Below, one piece after another: positions 11,625 through 22,105 of a stretch of 64,000 nt of DNA. Each line of letters opens with the position of its first letter. Positions within the stretch are counted from its first letter, which is position 1. The notes below the pieces were generated by a model, which had not been told where the DNA came from, did no database searches, and worked only from the letters and a program-made list of their open reading frames with translations. The DNA comes from Populus alba. Lineage: Eukaryota; Streptophyta; Magnoliopsida; Malpighiales; Salicaceae. The stretch spans positions 6,597,157 to 6,661,156 of the forward strand of contig NC_133301.1 of assembly GCF_005239225.2 (NCBI RefSeq), in the 5' to 3' direction. The position numbers and the translations under genes are program-made.

Positions 11625-12581
11625 GATAATACATGCAAAAATTGGTCAGTGGTAAAAAAAAATATCCTTACGTCGCTCGTGTTTCGCTCAAACACTCTGA
11701 ATGTCCTCACACGCTCACACTCTCGTCTCACCTCTTACGGTTCTTGCGAAACTGAAAACCAACACCAAATAAAACCAACTTGGCAGCGCAATCCAAATAT
11801 ATCTATATATATGACTCAAGAAGCAATAAAAACCAGAAAACAAGCAAAACAAAACTGCGATGATAGTCTCGCGAGTAGCAAGCGAGTCTATCTGAAATAT
11901 GAACGAAACTAAAGACTCGAAAAAAAAAAACAGAAACAAAATATGAAAAACGATGAAACAACACCCGGATACGTTGGATATGATGAAAATAAATGGAAAG
12001 AAATGAAAACAACAGAAAGAAAGCGAATTTCAAAAGTTAACGCAAAACAGACTCGTTTATAACGAGTTAAGTCCGAATCTGGAACCTAAAGTCAATGATG
12101 TCCAATTGAGCTAAAATTTCAGATATAGTGATCTACCAACCCAAATAGACAGAATATAAAGTTTTAGCAACTTACAATAAATTTTGATAGACTGACGCAA
12201 AAATATTATGAATCAGACCTAATCAGACCCGAATTTGAAACCCAAAGTAAACGATATCCAACTGACTTAAAAATTAATATGTGGTGCGATTAGGGTCCCA
12301 GTAATAAGAGAATCAAATTTGAGCTCATTCTGAGTTGATTTGGTCAAATTTGTCTTTGTTTAGTTTTCTGCAGCAGAAACAAACGAATGACTTTTTTTTT
12401 TTTTCCTTTTTTTTTTATGCCACTGATATATTTTGGTCAGGAACCAAATGAAATAACCCTTTTTTTTTATATGATACCAAATCAAAAGAAGAAGAAATTG
12501 GACACCAAGGAATTTTTTTTTTCTGCGGAAACAATATGAAACAAAAATTTCAGAAGGATATAACCTGATTAATAGAGCCAA
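11625..12581 (-). other. 5' leader of element A
   Basis: About 960 bp between the primer-binding site and the gag start, AT-rich with T/A runs and no convincing open frame. Long leaders are normal for plant Ty3 elements. Confidence 0.7.
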
Positions 12582-12593
12582 GCTCTGATACCA
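12582..12593 (-). promoter_or_regulatory. Primer-binding site of element A
   Basis: The minus strand reads TGGTATCAGAGC, complementary to the 3' end of initiator methionine tRNA, two bases inside the LTR edge. This identifies 12596-13577 as the 5' LTR and fixes the element's orientation. Confidence 0.93.
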
Positions 12594-12595
12594 AA

Positions 12596-13577
12596 TGATG
12601 CGAACCTCGTGATCACGTGTTCACGCAACCCACACGCAAAGACACCAATTCCCAGAAAGCCAAGTAAATCAGGTTTGATAGGAGTGTGACACAAAGATAA
12701 CTTGTACCTAGGCACCAGCACTATTGGAAACGTAAACCCCCACCCAACGAATATTGATTCGCAAACGAGAAGTATAAAGATGATGCCACGAAGCCAGTTG
12801 TTCTTCGATAAGTCGTTTTCAGTTCTTTAGAGAACCAAGGAAGGGAGATTATCCCACCAACACACAACAAGTGCAGCAAAGAGGTTTATTGATATGAAAA
12901 TTGCGTAACCTTACATGTTTGGTTATGCCTCTATTTATACTGACTCTAAACTTAAAGAAACCCTAATGGACCCCCCTTAGGTGGACTTATATGAAGCCCA
13001 CTTACAATTGACCCAAATAAGTAATAATAACCCAAAAACTAAGAAGAAAATAATAAAAATCCGAAAATTACCATCCTAAATATGCTAGAATCAAATTTGC
13101 GTTGCTGCCCCCTTTCCTTTGATGTCCTTGATTAGCTTGGATAAATTTCCTTCTTTGTTGCTGATTTAATTACTTTCCTTCCTATGTTAGGAAAAGCATT
13201 AAATAGTCCTCCCCTCTTTAGGAATAAGATATGGCCAACTTCCTTACTTAATTAGGAGAATAAATTGCTGGCTTTTTATCCTTGTAGCATTAGGAAATAA
13301 AACAAGCCTAACAAGGCTGGTATTGGGCCGGACATATCAACCCCTTGTTCCACATGAATTGGGCTCTTCTTGGACATGAACTAGATGAATTAAAGGCTGT
13401 TCTTCATGCTCCCTAAATGTCCCAAGCCCTTCTAGGTCCATCTTGCTCCATAAGTTCTGAACAAGCCCATTCAATGCTTCTTTAAGCTTCTTTGCCCTAG
13501 CTCTTGTGATTGGCCCAATTGGTACCTCCAATGGATCGTTGGCATGATTACGCTTGGTGTTGGGCTGATCCGCATCA
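12596..13577 (-). repeat. 5' LTR of element A, complete (982 bp)
   Basis: On the minus strand it begins TGATGCGGATCAGCCC at 13577 and ends GAGGTTCGCATCA at 12596, with TG...CA ends inside a longer inverted TGATGCG/CGCATCA. It abuts the primer-binding site. From its second base a minus frame is open through at least 13337 (…GPITRARAKKLKEALNGL…), which looks like the tail of a Ty3 polyprotein. The 3' LTR of this element is absent. Confidence 0.92.
12931..12940 (-). promoter_or_regulatory. TATA box of the family-A LTR
   Basis: The minus strand reads GTATAAATAG within CAGTATAAATAGAG, about two thirds into the LTR and well before its end. This fits the U3/R promoter position. The same box is kept in the LTR fragments at 3405, 16455, 24500 and 48957. 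Confidence 0.7.
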
Positions 13578-13761
13578 GAAGGTTTATTAATATCTTGTTT
13601 AAGAAGTATAAAGCAGAAATATAAATTTAATGAGAGTTTGTTTATCTGGATAGATCAATGGAAGTTGAATGATGAATGCCTTGCTTTGTGGAACTTGCAA
13701 ATTGTTTTTCTATTTTAACGCTTTGATTACTAGGGACTAGTAATAAGCTGGTTGGGGGGTG
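13578..13761 (+). other. Element X internal 3' end and polypurine tract
   Basis: About 170 bp of non-coding internal sequence, also present inverted at 4624-4770, ends in GGTTGGGGGGTG (about 13750-13761) directly before the X LTR. A G-rich tract at this place primes plus-strand DNA synthesis. Element A's LTR ends at its left boundary. Confidence 0.75.
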
Positions 13762-15551
13762 TGATTAGTACTTAAAAGTGCATGTTTATTAAGGTTTTAT
13801 ATCATCATTTTGCACTTGAAGTATCAATAACTCCTTAACTTAAGCATGTTTTATAATAACATATCAAATAATATAAGATACCTTTAATTTATGGTAAATG
13901 TTCATCTTAAATGCAGGCTTAACACATAAATGAAAGGATTGGTTGATGAGTTTAAGTATTGAAAGTGAAAGGACAAAGATATGGCCAAACTTAGAAAAGA
14001 GATGCTGGTGCAGTCCAAACCAGAACATTGCTCGGTAATTGGATCATATCTGGAGCTCTAGATCTTGGATTTAGGTCCATTTTATATGGATGGAAAGATA
14101 AAACATAGGCCTACAACTTTCATTTGGACACCAAGATTTAAAAAGGCCGTTTTCAAGTCCAAATTATAGGAACAACGAAGAAGTCCGAAGCTGTCCTGCA
14201 ACCTAGACATTATTTAGTGTTCAGCCCATATCTTGAGTTCTAGAAGTCCAAATGACCTCATCTTTTTTTTTTTGTTGGAAAGCTGAGACAATTTCCTAGA
14301 ACATTCCTGAGGATTCTGGGAAATTATGATGTTAGCAATGATGTCTTGTTCAGACAAAAATATAAGGATTGTCACCAAGTCAAGATGTGGCCACCCACTC
14401 ATCAATTAGTCAACAAATCAATAGTTCCAAATTTTGGCCTATAAAAGGAGGCACTTACCATGTATTGAGGCATCTTGGTTTCCAGATCAAGATCATGCTC
14501 TTGCTTTCTCTCTTTGTATTGCTTATGTTTTGCTTTCATTAATATCAAGTTTATGCACTTCATTTCCTTTCCTTTACTTAGTTAACTTCTTTCTCATTTA
14601 TGTTCTTATCTAGTTCATTTATGTTTCTTTCTTTCATTATGTTTAGCTAAGTTAATTATGTCAAGGTGAAAAGGGTACACTAATGGTGTAAGAATAAGTA
14701 TAATATAAACTTAACATGGACCTTAACGTTGGATACTAACATGTTTTATATTTGTTATCTTGTTCACTTTTAATACTTTGCTTGTTAAATGGTTAATCTA
14801 GATTTATGTTGTATAACACTTGGTACAACAAATACTTGGTACTTTCATAGCCCATACTGTATGGTATAACCGACACCTGAGCTATGAAAGGAACTTGATT
14901 TGTTGTTAACATAAGTTATAATCATGAATACCTGCCAACATTTACAAGTATTAGCTTTATTCGAATAAGATAACTAATGTAATCATGTTAACAATTTATA
15001 ATCTGATTGGAACCTCCTTTATGTGTGGTTTCCAATTGAATAATAAGAGTTTATACTATACTTGTTTGAAGTACCATTAGTGGATCTTGTAACCTTGACG
15101 TTTATTTTTATCATTGTTTAATCCTTACATTAATCTTTGATCTCAAAATTCTCATTAATTTCTTCATCTTCATCTTCTTTTACTACTACTACTACTACTA
15201 CTTTTATTACTACTATTATTACTGTTATTATTACTGTTATTATTATTATTATTTACATTCTGTTTATATTATATAATATATCTCTTTGATCTTTTCATAA
15301 ACTTAGTATATAGGCTGGAAACCTGTGACCCGATCTTTTAGATCATTCTCAGGTGTAACAACGCCACGTACTGAGTATTATTATTATTATTACTACTATT
15401 ATTGTTATTATTGTTGTTGTTGTTGTTGTTGTCTTGTTGTTTATAATTTATACAATTAACCTCTCTGTGGTTCGACCCCAGTCTTGCCGAGTTATTTATT
15501 ACTTTAACACTCTTGCACTTGAGAGAAGACATCAAGCTTTTGGTCGTGTCA
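13762..15551 (+). repeat. Element X 3' LTR (about 1.79 kb)
   Basis: Starts TGATTAGTACTTAAAAG after the polypurine tract and ends TTGGTCGTGTCA at 15551, where LOG-like sequence resumes. Partial copies lie at 4126-4610, 4782-6157 and 6749-7790. It carries trinucleotide microsatellites at about 15179-15254 and 15376-15432, separated by about 120 bp that the 4782-6157 copy lacks. The flanks give minus-strand TTGAT and CTGAC, compatible with a decayed 5-bp target duplication. It is tentatively assigned to a Tat/Athila-like Ty3 group from its terminal block; no coding part is left to confirm this. Confidence 0.8.
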
Positions 15552-15840
15552 ATCAACATGTTTAAACATTGTATTCATTCGATCAGGCATGTGGGAACCT
15601 GTAATTCCTCTCCAATTGTTTTTCCAATGATGTCCCCTTGTGCTAAAAGCTTTGGGGACAACCCCTAAAACTTGACTACCTCCTAAAAATACAGCTATTG
15701 ACACTCCCTCCATTAACCAATTGAATCTTTCACTCAGCTAGTACAATAGTACCTAACCAAGATGATTTGCTGATTCTAGAAACTCCTTTTCTTTCCCAGG
15801 ACTGGATCCACCGAAAATACAATTATTTCTTATGTGATGA
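15552..15840 (-). pseudogene. LOG-like pseudogene, N-terminal and middle part
   Basis: The minus frame gives NNCIFGGSSPGKEKEFLESANHL (key block CxFGGSSPGK, the nucleotide-binding start of LOG proteins). Two stops follow, then LMEGVSIAVFLGGSQVLGVVPKAF (LOG pattern GLMGxVSxA...GGxxVxGVxPKxL). After a frameshift it ends with MPDRMNTMFKHV, equivalent to the 'MHxRKxxM' segment. It continues directly in the piece at 6748-6405 once the nested elements are discounted. The GGGS segment that should precede LMEG is corrupted. The absence of introns over this span suggests a processed copy, though this is not proven. Confidence 0.82.
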
Positions 15841-16380
15841 CTTAAGGAACTTGCCATTTCTACACACTTCTACACATTGGACCTGACTAGTTGAGTTTTG
15901 CAGTGCCTTCTTTGCTCTTCGTAATGGTCTTTCCATCTTTGTTCCAGATGGGCAAGTCCATGTTCAAAACAGGGGTCTAGTTCCGTGTGATTGAGGAAAG
16001 GGGGCTGTCGGCATTAGTATTGAGCATGATCACCACATTCTTGAATTGTTTGGTTTTTTACGATGGATGGAATTGTTTTTCCCTATTTTAGCAACAAGAC
16101 TAGACATACGGGAAGAAGGTATTAATAACTTTGCCGGTTGTTGGAGATCTAAGGTCCCCAGACACTCAACAAATCCTCCCTACAGATTCTAACACAGCTT
16201 CAACTAAACAGTCCCTCAGCTGGGCCAGTGGGGACTAGAGATTCTTGATGTAAAAATGGGCTAGATCCAGATCTTGATGGTCATTGGGAAGCTCTTTGTT
16301 AAGCACGTCCATGCCTACTGAGATCTTGCAACCTGGACTGTTGTCTGTCTGATGCACAGGTCCCAAATTGCATTATTGAT
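15841..16380. other. Unassigned stretch beside the LOG pseudogene
   Basis: Less AT-rich than its surroundings, but I find no frame with a recognisable family. It could hold the LOG leader or an unrelated gene scrap. Confidence 0.35.
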
Positions 16381-16454
16381 CAGAAAATTGTGTAACCTTA
16401 CATCTTAAATTTCTTTGGGGACAACCCCCAAAACTTGACTACCTCTTAAACATT
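16381..16454. other. Patchwork of LTR and LOG snippets
   Basis: 16381-16405 matches the family-A LTR in minus orientation (GAAAATTGTGTAACCTTACAT). 16406-16437 repeats the LOG segment at 15651-15683 (ggggacaaccc...aaaacttgactacctc). 16437-16454 repeats 15564-15581 (TTAAACATTGTATTCAT). It then joins a plus-strand family-A LTR. Confidence 0.7.
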
Positions 16455-16883
16455 GTATTCATATTTAGAATGGTAATTTTTGGATTTTTATTATTTTATT
16501 ATCTTCTTCTTAGGTTTTGGGTTATTATTACTTATTTGGGTCAATTATAAGTGGGTTTCATATAAGGAGGGTCAGTATAAATAAAGGCATAACCAAACAT
16601 GTAAGGTTACATAATTTTCAGATTAATAAACTTCTTTGTCGCACTTGTTGTGTGTTCTCTAAAGGACTGAAAGCGATATCGAAGAACAATTGTCTTCGTG
16701 GCGTCGTCCTTATACTTCTCGTTCACGAATCAATATTCGTTGGGTGGGGGTCTCTGTTTCCAATAGTGCTAGTACAAGTTATATTTGTGTCACACTCCTA
16801 TCAAATCTGAGTTACTTTGCTTTCTGGGAATTGGTGTCTTTGCGAGTGGGTTGCGTGACTATGTGATCACGAGGTTTGCATCA
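16455..16883 (+). repeat. Family-A Ty3 LTR fragment, plus strand
   Basis: Reverse-complement match to 12596-13060, ending GAGGTTTGCATCA at 16883. It keeps the TATA-type CAGTATAAATAAAG and the GTTGGGTGGGGG block, and lacks the first half of the LTR. No primer-binding site follows. Confidence 0.85.
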
Positions 16884-16944
16884 GACAGCATATGTATAAC
16901 AATTTGTTAGGTCATGTTATGATATATTACAATATTTTTTCTTA

Positions 16945-18420
16945 CACATGATTCCATGCACTCGAGGTGGTAGATCGTCTACTCATGTCGAGCGTCTATA
17001 TTTGGATGATGATCAGGGTGAGCATGAGTCACAATACATGCCTACCAAACCCACTAACACTTCTGTCGAGCGTCTACTTATGCTAGCACATTGTAAGAAT
17101 ATTTAATTTTAATATATTTTCAATTTATGTTTAATTTAATTATCATAAAAATGTTAAATTTTCATTAATTATAATTTAAATTGTTATACAAGATGAGACA
17201 ATTATTTACTATCGCACACATTGGCGAATGCGATTTCATGAGCAAGTCAAGCCATATGTGGATTAAGCTGGTTTTTTGTATGTTAGTTGTCTTGACCACA
17301 TCAACCTTGATCCACACACGGATTGAACAGTGGAGACGTGAGATACACATGTTCTATCTTAGAAATGGAGAGATGACATCGACACTATAGGACATGCAAA
17401 TTTTTCTTGGATTGCCTATTGATGGATAAACAGTCACATCTACTGGTGTTTATAATAAAACTGCGTTATACAAGCGGTTATTTAGAATTGAGGGGGGGGG
17501 TAGATATGTCTTAAATGGATTAAGGAGACATTTTCAACACCACCAAATAGGTTGGGGATGTTTGCTACTTTTACAAGTATAAACAAAAAAAAAATCTAAT
17601 TAACTATATAGATTTGAATTTACAAATTGTTTTTATTTAATAACAATTATGTTCATGGGAACACCTCTATGTGGGTAGCCCTAGATACCAAGATTGTCGG
17701 ATGTGGCACCCAAACTATGGGGGTTACATTTCATCTCCCACTAGGATATATGAATTATGATGTTGTTTTTGCAATTATATACATTTATATTATGTTTTTT
17801 GAAACTTTGAAAAAATACAATTAAACTGGCATGTTTTAATTTTAAGTGGTGTGTTAGACGGGTTTTTTAAAATAATCCACCACATGTGCTAGCATTTTAT
17901 TAGAGTGAGCTTGATAAACAACATGTTATCTAGGTATTTTTTCTGAAGTATTTGTTAAATAAAATAATTAACTACACTGAATTATTGTTGTTTGATATTT
18001 ATTTAATTTATAATATGTAGGTTATGTGGACACCTTACTTAGTAGAATGATTGGTCGTTGCTATAGTTGTTTGCACTAGCGGCATGAATAAATGGACAAT
18101 AGTGGTCTAGCTAATATGTTTTGAGATATTCAAGCTACATTGCCTAAATTGAGTAAGGCGACAATTATAATGTAGATAGCACATTCCAATTACTATCAAT
18201 ACGAGTGATGCTTTGCATGCCATTACTCGGTAGGGGTAATGATGATTACGATTGGTTAGGTTAGCATAGTGTTTATGTATCACAGTGGGATGTATAGATG
18301 GATGTGATATTTACAAAGGTGCATCCTATGATTATTAACAAGGAGTATATATGATTTGGTACACGAGTAGAACATGGTGGATCATTATTCTGAAACTTGA
18401 GCAAGTTCCTCCAAATGGTT
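16945..18420 (+). pseudogene. Plant mobile domain (PMD / MAIN-like) protein pseudogene
   Basis: PMD proteins are plant-specific, occur as MAIN and phosphatase-7-long-form-like proteins, and are also carried by some transposons. Here a start such as MIPCTRGGRSSTHVERLY (from about 16948) leads to a GTAAGAAT donor near 17094 and a TACAAG acceptor near 17190. Next come scattered-frame PMD motifs: AGFLYVSCLDHINLDPH, then WRREIHMFYLRNGEM and MQIFLGLPIDG, matching the family pattern WRxETHTFxLxxGExTxTLxDVxxxLGLPxDG. Further on (17850-18180) are NNPPHVLAFY and VMWTPYL followed by a CFEI block. Several stops and shifts break it, and no single frame spans it. A related fragment is at 43020-43431. Confidence 0.7.

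Positions 18421-18422
<2 letters not shown>

Positions 18423-18463
<41 letters not shown>
18423..18463. repeat. (TA)n microsatellite
   Basis: About 20 uninterrupted TA units. Confidence 0.97.
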
Positions 18464-18466
<3 letters not shown>

Positions 18467-18859
18467 CAACATGGCCAGTGAATTCAACATTAATTTTTTT
18501 TATGATTAATATATGTTAACGATTGAGTTTTATATATTTATCTTTTAATTTCACATTAATTTTAGATTTGCTTCTTCCTGCGGAAGGGTTGTGAGACCGC
18601 ATCTTATCTTCGTGGTACTAATAAAGAAAGTGAAGTTCATTCTATAGCGTCCTGGGTGGTTAAATGTTTGTCATTGAAATTTTTCGGGAGAGGCTAACTC
18701 TTGATGATGCCTTGGTAAAGGACAAAGCATTTCGGGCAAGAGTGGGAGCTGGATGCAGTCATACTACTTATAAGCCCGGATCATCCACTAGATTAAATAG
18801 ATGAGTTATGTTTATATATTTTGAGATTACTTGAATATTGTATTATTGAATTTATTCAG

Positions 18860-18893
<34 letters not shown>

Positions 18894-19801
18894 CACTCCA
18901 GGTATAGTTTCTATATAGAGGAAACTTTGTCTAAATTTTGATAAAATTATAAAAATTTTAACTCTCTAAAATCATAAAATTAATAAAATTTCATATTAAC
19001 AAAAACTATGATTTTATAAAAAGAAATTCAGTCTTAAGACATGAAAATGACCTAAAATTAATATCCAAACTGGTTTGACTTTTTTTTTTTTTGCTATGAC
19101 CAATTGTTTTGTTAAATGTCTAGCCATTTCTTAAAATAGTCTCTTTAAAGATATCGCAATTCTAAACCGCGACATTAAATCAATTGTTGTTGTTCAAAAT
19201 TATAACATTTGATCAAATGTCGTGGTTTAGAAAAGCGAAATTTGATCAAATATTGCATTTCAGATCCATGACATCCTCAAACTGTATTATTTTGCCAAAA
19301 CTTTTTCATCTTGTACTATTTTGGTATTTATTTATATTTTGGGTGCTAATTTCCTAATTTATATGTTTTTTCATCAACTTCATCTAATAAATAATTTGCA
19401 ATCAATCGCTCTCATAAGATAAATAACAAATAAAATCATAAAAAACATCTCTTTCTTTGCTTTTACTTTTTTTTTTTTTTATGGTTTATTGTCACATGGA
19501 TCTCTCAATAGGGAAGATTGATGAGAAAATAATTAGGGTAGAACAAATTTAAATGGATGATTGTTGGTATTTATTGTGCTACCAAGATTAAACATAGCCT
19601 TTTATTAATCTAGGGAGTATGGAACGTGTTGGTCTAGGTTGGGAATTAATAGTTGGCTTTTAAGATTTGGCTTTATTTGTAACATATTGGCACAAAATTT
19701 TAGTATGAAATGAATTAATTGTTGGGTTCTTTGAATCTCAAACACACACACACAGATATGCACATGTGTGTGTGTATAAAATTTTTTAGAAGTGTTGAAG
19801 A
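18464..19801. repeat. AT-rich interval with a second (TA)n array; no gene seen
   Basis: A second TA array lies at 18860-18891 and a short (AC)n/(GT)n pair near 19741-19775. The moderately GC-rich piece 18565-18790 has no frame that I recognise; it may be the far end of the PMD pseudogene. Confidence 0.6.
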
Positions 19802-21400
19802 TGTTAGACAGATCTAAAGTTTTTTAGAGTTTATTCAAAGATTACCTTAAGATCAGGTATTCTTTTTAGTTTTGAATAATTACCTCAAAGTTAGGTTATC
19901 ACAAACCATAAGTTGTTCAAGTATCCGACCTCAAATGGTAATTCATGCGAATCACCTATGACCTAAAAAACTTTTAGGAGATAAGGACTACTATACCTTG
20001 AGTGCTAGATCTTTTTCCTTTTGTATTTCATGTGTTTCTATATTGTATTGTGTTGTTCATAAAATAAGAGGTATAACATTCTATTTATAGAAAAACCTAA
20101 AAAACCTTGTAAATGGTAAAATATCAATTTACCCTTTAAATAATATCACATATATTATTTCATAATAATTGTAAAAATTTATTCAATCAAGTCCATACTT
20201 GATTTTTTTCTAGATCTATAATTGCTCTTGTACTAATTACATTCTAGTCTTTCATTTATAAAATTTATTTACAATCAAGTTACACTTAATTAATCATTCC
20301 ATATTAATTCATGATCAATCATTCTTATATGTGTAACCAATTTCTTTAATAAGCTGGCCTCAATATAAATCACAATCCTAAATAAAATAGAATTAAATAA
20401 ATTAAACTTAATTTATTATCAATTCAATAATTGATTGATTTATATTTGAAGATCAAGCACAATATTTAGCAACCTGTCATGATCGAAATATTAGAAAAAT
20501 CATAAGTGATTTGACTTAACCTTTTAGTGATCAATTTCTTAGTGCAATTATTATTTCTTTATCAACAATGTTTAGATTTAGACATTATAACATAAAGTAT
20601 GTCTACTCTGTCAAATCATATTTGTTATTGACAACATAGTCATTCATTATTTGAATAAGATTTGAAACTCTTTTCAAATATCAATCACCCTTGGTTGAAA
20701 CTCTTTTCAAATAAGAGTTTTACAATCAATATTATTTGAGAATAAAAAAAATATTTTCTCTAATTCATACAAGTTGATGAATCCTCTCTTGATTACTCAA
20801 ATTCTTTATATAGTTTATGTTATACCCAATATTTACTTATTTGTTACCCTTTATTAAGACGTGTAGTTAGGATTAAAGCATAACACTTTCTATACAAGAT
20901 AACTTAGTGATCCAAAGTCTAAGGATCATTTACACAACTATCACGTGAGTCTTTTTATAGACACAGATGATCTCTCCATCTGGAATTCTCATAGCTAGTT
21001 CAGTGTATATGTCATTTGACAAGCAACTACATATTAGTTCCAGGTATTCCTCATACCTTAATTTATAAGAGTAGCTGCTTCGGTTCATAAAAGAAAGAAT
21101 GTAATATGTATCGGTCTTAATAGCTCTAATCAATGTCGAGTCTTAATAAAACATTGACCAAAAATATTTTGGAACAGTGCTGTGATGCAATAAGAATCTC
21201 ATAATTATAACAGCTTTATAATTTTATTTGCAAAGTATTTTTGTCCTTTAAACTTTATTTATACTCTAGATTCATTAATCAAATATAAATAAATAGTAAA
21301 GATAATGAAAGTGTTTATTAACAATAACTATATTTTACATGAATAAAATTAATGTTACATACAAACAACCGATTGGCTATAAAGGACATATTCACTAACA
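19802..21400 (-). repeat. Ty1/copia 3' LTR (about 1.6 kb), minus strand
   Basis: On the minus strand it starts TGTTAGTGAATATG at 21400 and ends GATCTGTCTAACA at 19802, giving TGTTAG/CTAACA inverted ends. It is preceded by a purine tract and a decayed copia RNase H tail, so it is a 3' LTR. A TATA-type TCTATAAATAGAATG lies at about 20075-20089 on the minus strand. The short open frame at 20930-21133 is unlike any known protein. Confidence 0.7.
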
Positions 21401-21580
21401 ATCCCCCAATTGGACTAAAGTCAACCGCTCATGTATCTAATACCTCCATATGGTAATCATGTTTAGATTGAAGACAATGTCTTAGTGACAAGGTTTATAA
21501 GATTTTCTTCAATGTTTACTCATACTATCTTTATATTTTTCATTTCTATGATTTTTCTAATCAAATGGAATTGCTTGAGT
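21401..21580 (-). pseudogene. Ty1/copia polypurine tract and RNase H C-terminal remnant
   Basis: The minus strand reads AATTGGGGGAT immediately before the LTR. Upstream of that a decayed frame shows HLIRKIIEM, then ENLINLVTKTLS and GIRYMSG. This follows the end of copia RNase H (pattern HxIRExxxxxxVxxxxVxxxxNxADxxTKPL...GIRxxxxW). Stops are present. An L1 tail was inserted upstream at 21627. Confidence 0.65.
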
Positions 21581-21626
21581 ACATGTTTGGATCACCTTGG
21601 TTCATTTTCTTGTGCAATAGCTCTAT

Positions 21627-22050
21627 TTTTTTTTTTTTTAGATAAGGTAATTATATAACCAAAAAAATAGTAAAATACAAAGGGACAAAACCCCACTAAG
21701 AATAGGAAAGTGAACAAAAAACAAACAAAACAAAAGAACTAAAAGTAAGGGAATGACCGCTACCCAAATTAGAGAGCCAAGTGATGATGTTGTTTCATGA
21801 TTGACTCCTAAATGGGATGAAGAATATGGAATAAAGATCATACCAAATATGATGGGAGAAAGTGCAATCGAAACACAAGTGGTCAATATCCTCATAATCA
21901 TCCCTACATAGTAAACATTGCAGAACCTAAATGAGATTGAAGGACATAAGCCTATCCTGAGTCAACAATGCATTATGGATAGCAAGCCATAAGATGAAGG
22001 AGAACTTTGGGATTGCCTGTTTCCAAAAAAGTGTCCACCACTTAACATTG
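21627..22050 (-). pseudogene. L1-type LINE 3' end with zf-RVT domain
   Basis: The minus frame from about 22050 reads KQAIPKFSFILWLAIHNALLT, QDRLMSFNL, a stop, then LQCLLCRDDYEDIDHLCFDC and HHIWYDL. This is the reverse-transcriptase-linked zinc-binding region (zf-RVT) that ends plant L1 ORF2. A run of T on the plus strand at 21627-21641 is the poly(A) tail. It differs from the full-length LINE at 30313-36554, so it is another family. It is 5'-truncated, and no clear target duplication was found. Confidence 0.85.
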
Positions 22051-22052
22051 TT

Positions 22053-22105
22053 GACTCAGATTCAACCTCCCCATTGTCTCTTGTAAGCATAACTCTTCGG
22101 TGTGG
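22053..22105 (-). repeat. Short gag-pol snippet of a Ty3 element
   Basis: Nearly identical over about 52 bp to 10453-10506, the part of element A just after the zinc knuckle (minus-strand frame VMLTRDNGEVESES). It is fused directly to a plus-strand LTR fragment at the shared bases around 'cggt.tggac'. Confidence 0.85.

Noticed and set aside
15338..15559. Poly-Asn minus frame
   Set aside because: Direct translation of the trinucleotide microsatellite in the X LTR.
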